NCBI GenBank assembly: GCA_947574215.1
Contig: CANPIX010000010.1
Coordinates: 1 to 36,558 of the forward strand
Length of the DNA: 36,558 nt
Direction: 5' to 3'
Origin: an uncultured Mycoplasmatota bacterium
GTDB taxonomy: Bacteria; Bacillota_I; Bacilli_A; RF39; UBA660
Shown here piece after piece: positions 11,318-23,375 of the stretch. Numbering within the stretch: the stretch's first letter is position 1; each line of letters starts with the position of its first letter. The translations under genes and the position numbers were made by a program. The notes under the pieces are model-generated. The model did no database searches. It saw only the letters and a program-made list of their open reading frames with translations, and was not told the origin of the DNA.

Positions 11318-11442
11318 TAAATTAGAAAAGCTCTTTTCTATGAGGAAAAAGAGCTTATAAATTTTATAAGTATTCGTTTTCCCTCGGTAGGATTATTAAA
11401 AACCATTTGTTTCCCTACTGTCTTTGGTAAGCACGCTTTTCT
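11318..11442 (-). promoter_or_regulatory. L10 (rplJL) ribosomal protein leader with attenuator hairpin
   Basis: Minus strand: gaaaagcgtgcttaccaaagacagtaggg...cctaccgaggg...aagctctttttcctcatagaaaagagctttt; matches the L10-leader pattern (kink-turn region plus terminator-like hairpin). Confidence 0.85.
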
Positions 11443-11466
11443 ATATGTATTATATTAAATGTTTCT

Positions 11467-12165
11467 TTAAATGTCAAAAGAATTTTTGTCTAGTTTTATT
11501 CCAGGCCCCATTGTAGATGCAACAGTAATCGATTTGATAAATTTTCCTTTAACACTTGCTGGTTTTAATTTAGAAATAGTTGTAACTATATATTCTAAAT
11601 TTTCTTGTAATTTTGTTTCATCAAAAGAAACTTTCCCAACAACACTATGAACGTTTCCATAAGTATCTGTTTTAAAACTAACCATACCTTTTTTTACATC
11701 TTCAATAGCAGATACTACATTTGTAGTTACTGTATTTGTTTTTGGATTTGGCATTAAACCTTTAGGTCCTAAAATTTTACCAATTTTTCCAAGTTCTGGC
11801 ATCATATCTGGTGTAGCGATAATAACATCATACGCAAACCAATTTTCTTTTTGGATTTTTTCAATCATGTCCTTATCTCCAACATAATCTGCACCAGCAT
11901 TTTTGGCAGCTTCTGCTTGTGCACCCTTAGCAATTACTAAAATTTTCTTAGACTTCCCTGTACCATTTGGAAGTACAAAAGAGCCTCTAAGTTGTTGATC
12001 AGCCTTTTTGGGGTCAATATTTAATTTTATAGCTACATCTACTGTACTATCAAATTTCGTAATCGAAGTTTCTTTAACTAATTTTATTGCTTCTACAATT
12101 GTATATTCTTTATTTTTTTCTACGTTTTTAGAAGCTTCCACATATTTTTTTCCAAACTTCTTCAT
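11467..12165 (-). CDS. rplA: 50S ribosomal protein L1
   Basis: MKKFGKKYVEASKNVEK...LGKIGKILGPKGLMPNPKTNTVT. Confidence 0.99.
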   Translation of the reverse strand: MKKFGKKYVEASKNVEKNKEYTIVEAIKLVKETSITKFDSTVDVAIKLNIDPKKADQQLRGSFVLPNGTGKSKKILVIAKGAQAEAAKNAGADYVGDKDMIEKIQKENWFAYDVIIATPDMMPELGKIGKILGPKGLMPNPKTNTVTTNVVSAIEDVKKGMVSFKTDTYGNVHSVVGKVSFDETKLQENLEYIVTTISKLKPASVKGKFIKSITVASTMGPGIKLDKNSFDI

Positions 12166-12224
12166 AATTTCCTCCTAACTGTGGTTTATTAGCGGATTCT
12201 TTTTTTAATATATATAACTATTTG

Positions 12225-12815
12225 TTACTCTTGATTTTCTGAATTTTCATCTGCAACAGGAACTTCTACATTTCCACTCGCAAGTTCTTGTGCTTCTGCT
12301 TCCATTTCAGCTAATTCTTCATCACGTTTTGCCATTTCTGCTTCATGTACAGCGGCTTCTTTTGCTTGTTCTTGCAATTCTGCATCGTTTACACCTTTAA
12401 TCGCGATTCCCATATTTCTTGCAGTACCTTCTATAATATTCATTGCAGACTCTACATCATATGCATTTAAATCTGGCAATTTGGTTTCAGCAATACTTCT
12501 AAGTTCTTCTTTTGTAATCGTTGCAACAATTTCATTGGCACCTTTTTTACTTCCTTTTTGAATCTTAGCCGTTTTTTTAAGTAAAAATCCAGCAGGTGCA
12601 GTTTTTATAATAAAATCAAACGTTCTATCTTCATAAACTGATATTTCAACAGGAAGAACATCTCCCATTTTTTCGCGAGTTTGTTCATTGAATTTAGAAC
12701 AAAAATCTTGAATATTGATTCCAGCTGGTCCTAAACAGGTTCCAACGGGTGGAGCAGGTGTTGCTTTTCCCGCTTCAATTTGTAATTTTATTTTCTTTAC
12801 GACTTCTTTAGCCAC
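12225..12815 (-). CDS. rplK: 50S ribosomal protein L11 with acidic C-terminal extension
   Basis: [41 protein letters not shown] ggaggtg precedes GTG at 12815; extra ~50 aa after [14 protein letters not shown]. Confidence 0.97.
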   Translation of the reverse strand: MAKEVVKKIKLQIEAGKATPAPPVGTCLGPAGINIQDFCSKFNEQTREKMGDVLPVEISVYEDRTFDFIIKTAPAGFLLKKTAKIQKGSKKGANEIVATITKEELRSIAETKLPDLNAYDVESAMNIIEGTARNMGIAIKGVNDAELQEQAKEAAVHEAEMAKRDEELAEMEAEAQELASGNVEVPVADENSENQE

Positions 12816-12850
12816 GAAAAACACCTCCATTTAAAATTTATTTTTCGTTC

Positions 12851-12890
12851 AGTGGTAGTGGGCAAATCCGCATTTCCCTCCCACTTAACA
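12851..12890 (-). promoter_or_regulatory. Candidate L1-type autoregulatory leader upstream of rplK-rplA
   Basis: Minus strand agtgggagggaaatgcggatttgcccactaccact, resembling the GUGGGAGGG...ACCAC element upstream of rplK in Firmicutes. Confidence 0.45.
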
Positions 12891-12966
12891 ACAATCTAAT
12901 ATAACATATGCGATTGCAATTAAGATAATAGCACAAAAAAATACCGTTTACAACTCTTTTTCTGTT

Positions 12967-13881
12967 TTATCTAATTAATCTTAACACTTTTTCATGTTGC
13001 CATTTATAATTATCAGTTCTATCTTTGATTTCCTCTCTTGATACCTTTCCAAACTTAAAATAACCTTTTTTATCTTTCTCATACAAAAAAATTTCTAAAT
13101 CACAATACGTACTCACGATAACTTCCATAAACTTATTTCTTTGCTTATTGTAAACAGTAGAATGTTTTCTATAAATTTTTAAATCATCCAAAAAAAATAC
13201 TAACATCTTATTTAAGAATTTAGACCCCGTAAAAAAATCAATGTTTGGTCTTTCAATGTTGATAATTAACGTTACCACTTCAAATACTCTTTCTATTAAT
13301 TTCGAATCATTTTCATAAGAAACCGAATAAATCTCTTTTTTTATCATATCTAAAACTTCATCCGTATAAATTCCTTTGTAATATTTCAATTTTTTATCAA
13401 TTTCCAACATTGCTTTTTGTTCTCCACATAAAAAATATAAATTTAAGTTTCGTAATAAACGCTTGAAAATAGAAGTCTCATAAAAGTTACATAGTTGCAA
13501 GCCAAACTTTATATTTACAATATCTTCAAAGCCAGTAGTTATATCCGCTATGTATACTTTTTTTCCAATATAAATTAAAACATAGGCATGCCAAAAATTA
13601 TCTAGTTCTACATATTCTGCCGAAATACCAAAAGCTTTTAACAGCGCTTCAAACATTTTTGCCCACGAGGCACAAACGAAACGAAAACTTTGCACATCAT
13701 AAATATTTATTTTTTCATTGAAAATTTTTCTTTGTTTTTTTCCACCAGAACGATAGGTAAAAAAGGTTTTATTGTACTTAAAAATTTCTCCTGTTCTAAT
13801 ATATAAAAACCTAGCAATCGTTAATTCATCTGTTAAATTTAATAATTCTTTTTCCTCATACAATTTTTTCAATAAATTCAT
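12967..13881 (-). CDS. Transglutaminase-like (papain-fold) protein of unknown function
   Basis: Ordered Cys-His-Asp: FVCASWAKMFEALLKAFGISAEYVEL / NFWHAYVLIYI / KKVYIADIT; start MNLLKKLYEEK with aggaaaaagg SD. Confidence 0.75.
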   Translation of the reverse strand: MNLLKKLYEEKELLNLTDELTIARFLYIRTGEIFKYNKTFFTYRSGGKKQRKIFNEKINIYDVQSFRFVCASWAKMFEALLKAFGISAEYVELDNFWHAYVLIYIGKKVYIADITTGFEDIVNIKFGLQLCNFYETSIFKRLLRNLNLYFLCGEQKAMLEIDKKLKYYKGIYTDEVLDMIKKEIYSVSYENDSKLIERVFEVVTLIINIERPNIDFFTGSKFLNKMLVFFLDDLKIYRKHSTVYNKQRNKFMEVIVSTYCDLEIFLYEKDKKGYFKFGKVSREEIKDRTDNYKWQHEKVLRLIR

Positions 13882-13929
13882 ACCTTTTTCCTCTTTTTTA
13901 GAGCAGTAAAAAAATTGCAAAATTGCAAT

Positions 13930-14463
13930 TTAAGCTTTACTAACTTGAAATAGTTCCACCTCTACTGGAGTTTCTTGACCAAACAAATCAATTAGAACAT
14001 TTAATTTGTTATTTTCAGTATCAATAGTGTCAATTGTCCCTATCATACCTTTAAATGGACCATCGATAACATTTACTTTATCTCCCACTTTTAATTCAGA
14101 TTCCACATCTACTCGAGACATTCCCATATTTACTAAAATACGATCAATTTCTTGCGGAGGAAGAGGAGTTGGCTTTGCACCTTTACCTGAAGACCCTATA
14201 AAGCCTGTAACCCCTGGGGTATTACGTACCGCATACCATGCTTCATCACTCATAATCATTTCAACAAAAACGTATCCAGGAAACATTTTTTTTACTTTCT
14301 CTTTTTTTACTCCATCTTTTAATTCAACTTCCGTAGTCGTTGGAATAATTACACGAAAAATGTTTTCTTGCATATCCATAGATTCTGTACGTGCTTCCAA
14401 TTTTTCTTTTACATTATCTTCATGTCCTACATAAGTTGTAATAACATACCATAACTTATCCAT
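13930..14463 (-). CDS. nusG: Transcription termination/antitermination protein NusG
   Basis: WYVITTYVGHEDNVKEKLE...FPGYVFVEMIMSDEAWYAVRNTPGVTGFIG; KOW domain VIDGPFKGMIG. Confidence 0.98.
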   Translation of the reverse strand: MDKLWYVITTYVGHEDNVKEKLEARTESMDMQENIFRVIIPTTTEVELKDGVKKEKVKKMFPGYVFVEMIMSDEAWYAVRNTPGVTGFIGSSGKGAKPTPLPPQEIDRILVNMGMSRVDVESELKVGDKVNVIDGPFKGMIGTIDTIDTENNKLNVLIDLFGQETPVEVELFQVSKA

Positions 14464-14675
14464 TAATTAAACACATCCTTTACAACGGATAACCCTAAAT
14501 TTAAAATTTGAAAGAAAGCAACAACGACAATACAAAACACTAATGTCGCCATAGAATATTTAAAAACTTCCTTTTTACTAGGCCAAGTCACTTTTTTTAA
14601 TTCTAAACGAATTCCTTTAAAAAATCCTTCTTTTTTCTTTTTGATGTTTTTCTTCTTTTCTTTTTTCTTTGGCAT
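14463..14675 (-). CDS. secE: Preprotein translocase subunit SecE
   Basis: RLELKKVTWPSKKEVFKYSMATLVFCIVVVAFF; TAATG overlap with nusG. Confidence 0.96.
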   Translation of the reverse strand: MPKKKEKKKNIKKKKEGFFKGIRLELKKVTWPSKKEVFKYSMATLVFCIVVVAFFQILNLGLSVVKDVFN

Positions 14676-14875
14676 TTGTCAAAAACTCCTTTTTTCCAAA
14701 TAAAAAACACTTTCGTGTCTGTTAAACTTAATTTAGCATATATGCTTATAAAAATCAATATGTTTTTAATTGCTCATTTATGATTTTTAAAAATGTTTAC
14801 TAAATTTTATATTTTATATTTTTCAATTTTTATAAAAAACGAACTCCAATTATTATTTAAAAAAGCAAAGAAATA

Positions 14876-15499
14876 TTAAACGGCTTCTCTATTTGCTAAA
14901 ATACTTTTAATTTTATTTTTTATTCTTTGAATGGTATTATCTATTTGTTTCGATGTTTTTCCTAAAATGTCTGCAATTTCATGATAAGACAATCCTGTAA
15001 TTAACAATTTATACACTTCATATTCACTGGCAGACAAAGCTTTTTCAATAAATTCCAATAATTCATCAAATTCTTCATCTTTTGTAATATGGGTTAATGG
15101 ATCGTTTTCGTTATTATCACTAATCACTTCTTTTAATGGAATGTTGTATTCTTCATATACATGGTCTAAAGATAAACTTTCCAACAATACTCGATTTTTA
15201 ATACGACTTGCTTTTCGTATAGCATTTTGTAATCTTCTATCTACACACAAAGTAATAAAAGTAGCTATAGAAGAATTTTTATCTTCTTGAAAAGATTTCA
15301 AAGCATCGGAAAAACCAACCAAAGCTTCTTGATACAAATCTTTATATTCGAATCCATATTTCATAGCAGAATATGCATATTTTTTTATAACAATATCTAT
15401 AATATATTTATATTTTATAAACAATACATCTTTAACATCTTCATCCGCCTCACATAATAAAGAAAACAATTCGCTATCTGAATATTCTTCGTAGTTCAC
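14876..15499 (-). CDS. Sigma-70 family factor, SigH-like
   Basis: DLYQEALVGFSDALKSF (region 2) and LITGLSYHEIADILGKTSKQIDNTIQRIKNKIK (region 4); located upstream of secE-nusG like sigH. Confidence 0.88.
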   Translation of the reverse strand: MNYEEYSDSELFSLLCEADEDVKDVLFIKYKYIIDIVIKKYAYSAMKYGFEYKDLYQEALVGFSDALKSFQEDKNSSIATFITLCVDRRLQNAIRKASRIKNRVLLESLSLDHVYEEYNIPLKEVISDNNENDPLTHITKDEEFDELLEFIEKALSASEYEVYKLLITGLSYHEIADILGKTSKQIDNTIQRIKNKIKSILANREAV

Positions 15500-15510
15500 T
15501 AAAAACCTCC

Positions 15511-16182
15511 TTATTTCATATTAAAAATTAAGACGCCTGCAGCGACGCTAGCATTTAAACTATTAACCTTGCCACGCATAGGAATACTTACCTTTACATC
15601 ACTAACGTTTTCTACTACATTGCTAACCCCTTTTCCCTCATTTCCAATAACCAAAACTTTTTTATCAGCATAATCAATTGTTTGGTAATCTTCACCATCC
15701 ATAAAAGCCGCATAAACAAAATAATTTTCTTTTTGTAACTTTCTTAAAGCTTCACATAAATTATTTACTAAAATAATTTTTACACGATCAATTGCTCCAA
15801 CACTTGTTTTCATGACAATATCATTAACTCGTACACTTCTATCTTTAGGAATTAAAATTGATTTTACACCTGCAGCTTCACAGGTACGAATAATGGCACC
15901 AAAATTATGAACATCTTCAATATGATCTAAAGCTACAATAAAAGATTCTCCCATTATACTGTCAAAAGACGCATACTCAAAAGAATCCATATCAATTACA
16001 ACTCCCTGATGATTCTTATCTACCATTTTATCCAATTGGTGTTTTGGACGATAAAAATAGCGAATATGATGCTTTTCTAAATAAGAAATAATTTCTTTAT
16101 CTCGAAAATTATCATTCAAATAAACTCTTCTAATTTTTTTAGGTTCCACGTCTTTTAAAACATTTTTACCATATACTAACAT
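15511..16182 (-). CDS. rlmB: 23S rRNA (guanosine-2'-O)-methyltransferase RlmB / TrmH family (SpoU)
   Basis: ALDHIEDVHNFGAIIRTCEAAG, VIGNEGKGVS, IPMRGKVNSLNASVAAGVLIF. Confidence 0.95.
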   Translation of the reverse strand: MLVYGKNVLKDVEPKKIRRVYLNDNFRDKEIISYLEKHHIRYFYRPKHQLDKMVDKNHQGVVIDMDSFEYASFDSIMGESFIVALDHIEDVHNFGAIIRTCEAAGVKSILIPKDRSVRVNDIVMKTSVGAIDRVKIILVNNLCEALRKLQKENYFVYAAFMDGEDYQTIDYADKKVLVIGNEGKGVSNVVENVSDVKVSIPMRGKVNSLNASVAAGVLIFNMK

Positions 16183-16257
16183 TATTTCCCCTCCAATTTG
16201 CTAAGTATTATATCATATTTAAGAAATAAAAAAGAAATAATTTATCGATAGACAAAA

Positions 16258-16476
16258 TTATCTCTCAAAAGTATGTCTAGTTGATTTTGATTTCGTTATA
16301 TTATAGTCTTTTATAAGTTTCCTAGTATACGAATGTTGCTTATTAGAATTTGCTTTTCCATAGATATAGTTATCATAGTTTTGATGAAGTGGTGTAAAAT
16401 TTTGCATGGCATACAATTCCATTGCAACCCTACATGCAAAAAAATTTTTAACATCTCTTATTTTATTGATTTTCAA
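16258..16476 (-). CDS. Small basic hypothetical protein (72 aa, TTG start)
   Basis: aaaGGAGAgaatgtaatTTG and an upstream TTGACA-18-TAATAT promoter on the minus strand. Confidence 0.55.
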   Translation of the reverse strand: MKINKIRDVKNFFACRVAMELYAMQNFTPLHQNYDNYIYGKANSNKQHSYTRKLIKDYNITKSKSTRHTFER

Positions 16477-16509
16477 AATTACATTCTCTCCTTTTTTAAA
16501 CGTATATTT

Positions 16510-16539
16510 ATATTACAATTATTTTTTGTTTTATGTCAA
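16510..16539 (-). promoter_or_regulatory. Sigma-A type promoter for the 72-aa ORF
   Basis: Minus strand TTGACA - 18 bp - TAATAT. Confidence 0.6.
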
Positions 16540-16546
16540 CTAAAAC

Positions 16547-16580
16547 AAAAAGGAACTTGAATAATCAAATCGTTCCTTTT
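16547..16580 (-). terminator. Terminator of the 163-aa/GGDEF/yihY operon
   Basis: Minus strand aaaaggaac...gttcctttttgtttt hairpin with T-tract. Confidence 0.7.
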
Positions 16581-16681
16581 AAGTATTACTTTTTAATATC
16601 GTTAATACAAAATTATATTAATTTGATATCAAAAAAACATTTTGTGTACAAAGTAATACTTGTGTACACTATTAATAATAT

Positions 16682-17530
16682 CTACGGATTTATTATATTT
16701 ATTGCTCCTGTTTTTTCCAATTTTATAACTTCCTCTTTATAATTAAGAGCCATACCAATTACAAAGATAGTGGCAAGAATGTATACCCAAAGCATCAACA
16801 TTACAATATTCGCTAATCCTCCATAAAATACAGTGTAATTAGCAAAATGGTGTATATAGTAAGAATACAAAGCGGTAACAATAACCCACATGACTGTTGT
16901 AAAAATGGCTCCATAATTTACATATAAACTTTCCAATTTACGATCAGGAGCCATTGTATATAGTATTTTTATAAAACAGAAGATAATAAACCATGTTATT
17001 GGTCCTTTCAATAAATTAAACGTAAAAATAATGGTATTCGTAATAGATTCATTCATATTAACAAGAGTTACAGCATCAATGATATTTTTCCCAAACACGG
17101 GAACAATCAAAATGAACACAAAAAGTATTACAATTAAAAACGTCATAATAATGGCTTTTGTTCTTCTCCTCAAAAAATGAGTATCTGCTATTCCATAGAT
17201 TGCGTTGGACGTAACAATAATAGAAGCTGCACCATTACTTGCTATATAAAAACCAATTAATAATGTAAAGAAAAAGCGAAAATCTATATTTGTGACAGCT
17301 ACCATAGGAACAATTAAACTAGCAATTTCCAAACCAAACGCTTTTTCTATAAAATTACCAATAAAATCAATAGATAAATTCAAAAAAGAAGCTCCATAAG
17401 TAATTAAAGTTACTATAGGAACTACTGATAAAACAAAGAAAAAAGCAAGTTGACCTGGCAAAACTCTCATCTCAGGTTTTTTTATAACGCTCAATACTTT
17501 TTTTAAAAACTCTGTTAGTCTTTCTATCAT
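16682..17530 (-). CDS. YihY/BrkB family inner membrane protein
   Basis: MRVLPGQLAFFFVLSVVPIVTLI, YGGLANIVMLMLWVYILATIFVIGMALNYK; multiple TM. Confidence 0.92.
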   Translation of the reverse strand: MIERLTEFLKKVLSVIKKPEMRVLPGQLAFFFVLSVVPIVTLITYGASFLNLSIDFIGNFIEKAFGLEIASLIVPMVAVTNIDFRFFFTLLIGFYIASNGAASIIVTSNAIYGIADTHFLRRRTKAIIMTFLIVILFVFILIVPVFGKNIIDAVTLVNMNESITNTIIFTFNLLKGPITWFIIFCFIKILYTMAPDRKLESLYVNYGAIFTTVMWVIVTALYSYYIHHFANYTVFYGGLANIVMLMLWVYILATIFVIGMALNYKEEVIKLEKTGAINIINP

Positions 17531-19560
17531 GCATTTCCCTCTTTTTTATTCTCTTTTTGTTTTTTTACTTCTTCAAGAGCTTCATTAATAGCGTCTTCTA
17601 CAGTTTTAATATTATCTTCAATCATACTATAACCAATAGCTGCACCTTGCTCATAAGGAAGACGTTTAAACTCTTTGTTAAGTTTATGAATATAACTCGC
17701 AAGCTGTTTTTGTGAATAACCTATCATATATATCACAAATTCATTGCCATCTGTTCGGATAATATCGCTTTTATCAAGTTGAGCTTTAACTAATATATTA
17801 GCTGCAGCCTTAATTTGTTCATCGCCTTTTTCATAACCCATTGTATCATTAATATATTGCAAATTATTCAAATCAATAACAACAACAGATTGAGGATAAA
17901 TTGTGTTTTGACTCCAACTTTCCAAATTTTCACTTAAATAATTTCTATTTTTTAAAGAAGTAAGTTGGTCTATGTATTTAAGCTTATCTTCTTTTTTAAT
18001 TCTTTTAGATAATTTAATTTTTTTAGTAAGTTTGTAAGCGTATAGGAAAAACAAAACCACTATGATTAAAATATACATAAAATACTTGGCAATAGCACCT
18101 GTAACTCTCCCAGTTCTAAATGTTAATTCATAATTATAAATCCCTTTATATTCTGTCTTTGCAGGATCTTTTAAATTAATAAATCGTGTAAATAATTTCG
18201 AAAAAGTCTCATTCGTATCTATTTTAAAATTATAATTCGTATCAACAATACTAGTTAAACGAGAACTATACTCATTAAAAATTCCAAAACGATTGGCATA
18301 ATAAACGTTACTATCTACTATAATAATTTCTTGTTTTTTCACTAATTTTTTTAACTCTTTTTCATTTTTATAAGTTTTTAAATTAATTTTAGAATTCATT
18401 TTTAAATAATCATACAAAGACGTATTTTCTTCTACATAAGCAGTAACATTGTTAAGAGATTTTAAAGATTTTACAACAACATCATCCTCTTTATCTACTA
18501 AAACACTAAAGTTAATATTTATACTAGAAGGAAGAGTATTAAAATTGTTATTTGGAATATTATAAAAAGCAAAATAAACATCTACATTATCATTTCGAAT
18601 CGCTTCAGTAAACTTTTTTACATTTTTATATTTTGTAAATTTAATTTCTGTGTCACTAAAATCTATAAATTCTTTTAAATATTGAGCGATGATTCCCCCA
18701 TAATTTCCTCCAGACAAAATTTCATAAGGAGGAGTGCCAATAAATCCATAATTGTAAGAAATACTTTGCATAGCGTCTATTTCTGTTAAAGAAATATTTA
18801 AAGAATTGGTAAATAATTTAAACATATGATTTTTATATGATTTTTGAAAACGATTTTCTTCCCATTTCATAAAATATTTTTGCAAAATAGATCCTAAAGT
18901 TTTATTTTTACTCATATCAACCTTATAATAGTAAGGAATATCACTAAAATGGTAGGCTACTGTATAATCATTTTTTAAAATGTTTTCCATATTTAAACAC
19001 AAAGGAATAATCATATAATTAATTTCTGATTGCTCTTCAAAAGACTTCAATAATTCTTCATTTGTATTATAAGTTTTTATTGTTAAATTTGGATTATCCA
19101 AAAATCCACTAACATAAGAAAGATTATCGTTTAAAATCCCTATTTTTTGATTTGTCAAGTGGGTTGCATTGCTAAAACTATCTTTTTCTTTACTAATAAG
19201 AACATAGTGTCCTTCATAAAATACAAATTCATTTTCATTGTACGTATTTCCAATTGTAAAAGCAATATTCGAAGGAGATTCTCCAAGATTGTAAGTAACT
19301 GAATTGATTTTTAAATTGTATTCTTTATAGAAATCTTCCAAAAAATCGTAAAAAACCCCACTACCGTTATCTCCAAAAATACTTACATTATTCAAAACAT
19401 TAAAATTTTGAACCGTTGTTGAATTATCTGCCAAAAATTTTTTTTCTGAAGCATTTAATTTGGTTGTGTCCGTAAAATATAAATAAGAAAGAATAAAAAG
19501 TATAACTAAAAATACAATAATAATAAAACTTATTAAAAAAAACTTTTTTTTACTTTTCAT
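17527..19560 (-). CDS. Membrane GGDEF-domain protein with extracytoplasmic substrate-binding-like sensor
   Basis: TM - solute-binding-like region - TM - DQLTSLKNRNYL...RTDGNEFVIY (degenerate GGDEF); stop TGA overlaps the yihY ATG. Confidence 0.85.
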   Translation of the reverse strand: MKSKKKFFLISFIIIVFLVILFILSYLYFTDTTKLNASEKKFLADNSTTVQNFNVLNNVSIFGDNGSGVFYDFLEDFYKEYNLKINSVTYNLGESPSNIAFTIGNTYNENEFVFYEGHYVLISKEKDSFSNATHLTNQKIGILNDNLSYVSGFLDNPNLTIKTYNTNEELLKSFEEQSEINYMIIPLCLNMENILKNDYTVAYHFSDIPYYYKVDMSKNKTLGSILQKYFMKWEENRFQKSYKNHMFKLFTNSLNISLTEIDAMQSISYNYGFIGTPPYEILSGGNYGGIIAQYLKEFIDFSDTEIKFTKYKNVKKFTEAIRNDNVDVYFAFYNIPNNNFNTLPSSININFSVLVDKEDDVVVKSLKSLNNVTAYVEENTSLYDYLKMNSKINLKTYKNEKELKKLVKKQEIIIVDSNVYYANRFGIFNEYSSRLTSIVDTNYNFKIDTNETFSKLFTRFINLKDPAKTEYKGIYNYELTFRTGRVTGAIAKYFMYILIIVVLFFLYAYKLTKKIKLSKRIKKEDKLKYIDQLTSLKNRNYLSENLESWSQNTIYPQSVVVIDLNNLQYINDTMGYEKGDEQIKAAANILVKAQLDKSDIIRTDGNEFVIYMIGYSQKQLASYIHKLNKEFKRLPYEQGAAIGYSMIEDNIKTVEDAINEALEEVKKQKENKKEGNA

Positions 19561-19574
19561 AAAATCACTACCTA

Positions 19575-20066
19575 CTATTCATTATCTTTTGCTACTTCCG
19601 TATTATTATTCCAAACAAGAGTACTTCCATTAACATTTTTTGCTCCCATAAGTAAAAATCCTTCATTGTTTTCTGTAGCATTTGCTTTTAAAGTATATTG
19701 GAAATCATAAAAATCCAAATAGTTTTGCTCAAAGGATTTTAAAGAAGATAGTGCTTTACTTTGAGCCTCCACTAAACTTACACCCTCTTTAAATGTTAAA
19801 GCGATATAAATAATTTTCCCTTGTGTTTTAATCGTAACCTCTTGAACTGAAGCATCATTTTTCATAGATGAAATAAAATTGTTCTTAATTTCATCGGTAA
19901 CTTCTACCTCTTTAATTCCTTCAAGTCTGTTACCATAGCTACCTTTAGAAGAACCAAAAAAATACTTTAAAAACACACCTAAAATAATAAATAAACAAAT
20001 AAGTACTATCAAAAAAAGAACAAACAATACTCGATTTTCTATCCATAATTTCTTGATTTTTTTCAT
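19575..20066 (-). CDS. Single-TM hypothetical protein, operon partner of the GGDEF protein
   Basis: N-terminal TM LFVLFLIVLICLFIILGVFL; 14-nt gap to GGDEF gene. Confidence 0.7.
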   Translation of the reverse strand: MKKIKKLWIENRVLFVLFLIVLICLFIILGVFLKYFFGSSKGSYGNRLEGIKEVEVTDEIKNNFISSMKNDASVQEVTIKTQGKIIYIALTFKEGVSLVEAQSKALSSLKSFEQNYLDFYDFQYTLKANATENNEGFLLMGAKNVNGSTLVWNNNTEVAKDNE

Positions 20067-20260
20067 TTTCCACCTCTTCTATTTAAGGTAATATCATTAT
20101 ACTACATTATATACGAATTGGCTAGTTTTTTGCACCTACAAAAACTATTATTAAATACAAAACACAAAATTCAAATTTAGCCATCTTGCATCTAAAAACA
20201 CCTAATAGTATAATTATGCAAACAAAATTTGTAAAGAAGATTGATTAGATTCAAAAATTA

Positions 20261-23171
<2,911 letters not shown>

Positions 23172-23375
23172 ACTCTTAATTCCTTTCTTTTTATCTTTTT
23201 ACTTCTCTTATAAAACCTACTTAAAAGTTTATCTTCTATTGTTTTTTACTTAAAAATTGAATTCCACTTATTTTTCTAAAAAAATTAACAAAGAAAACAA
23301 AACTTTTAACCACTAAATATTTAAAAACAAACTTGTTCTTTTAAAAATTAATATGTATTTTATTATTCCAGTTCG

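Noticed and set aside
10933-14434. ORFs 10933..11211 and 14006..14434 (+)
   Set aside because: Antisense frames of rplJ and nusG.
16642-16668. Direct repeats TTGTGTACA spaced 18 bp
   Set aside because: Only two copies, downstream of yihY, with no associated promoter; probably chance.
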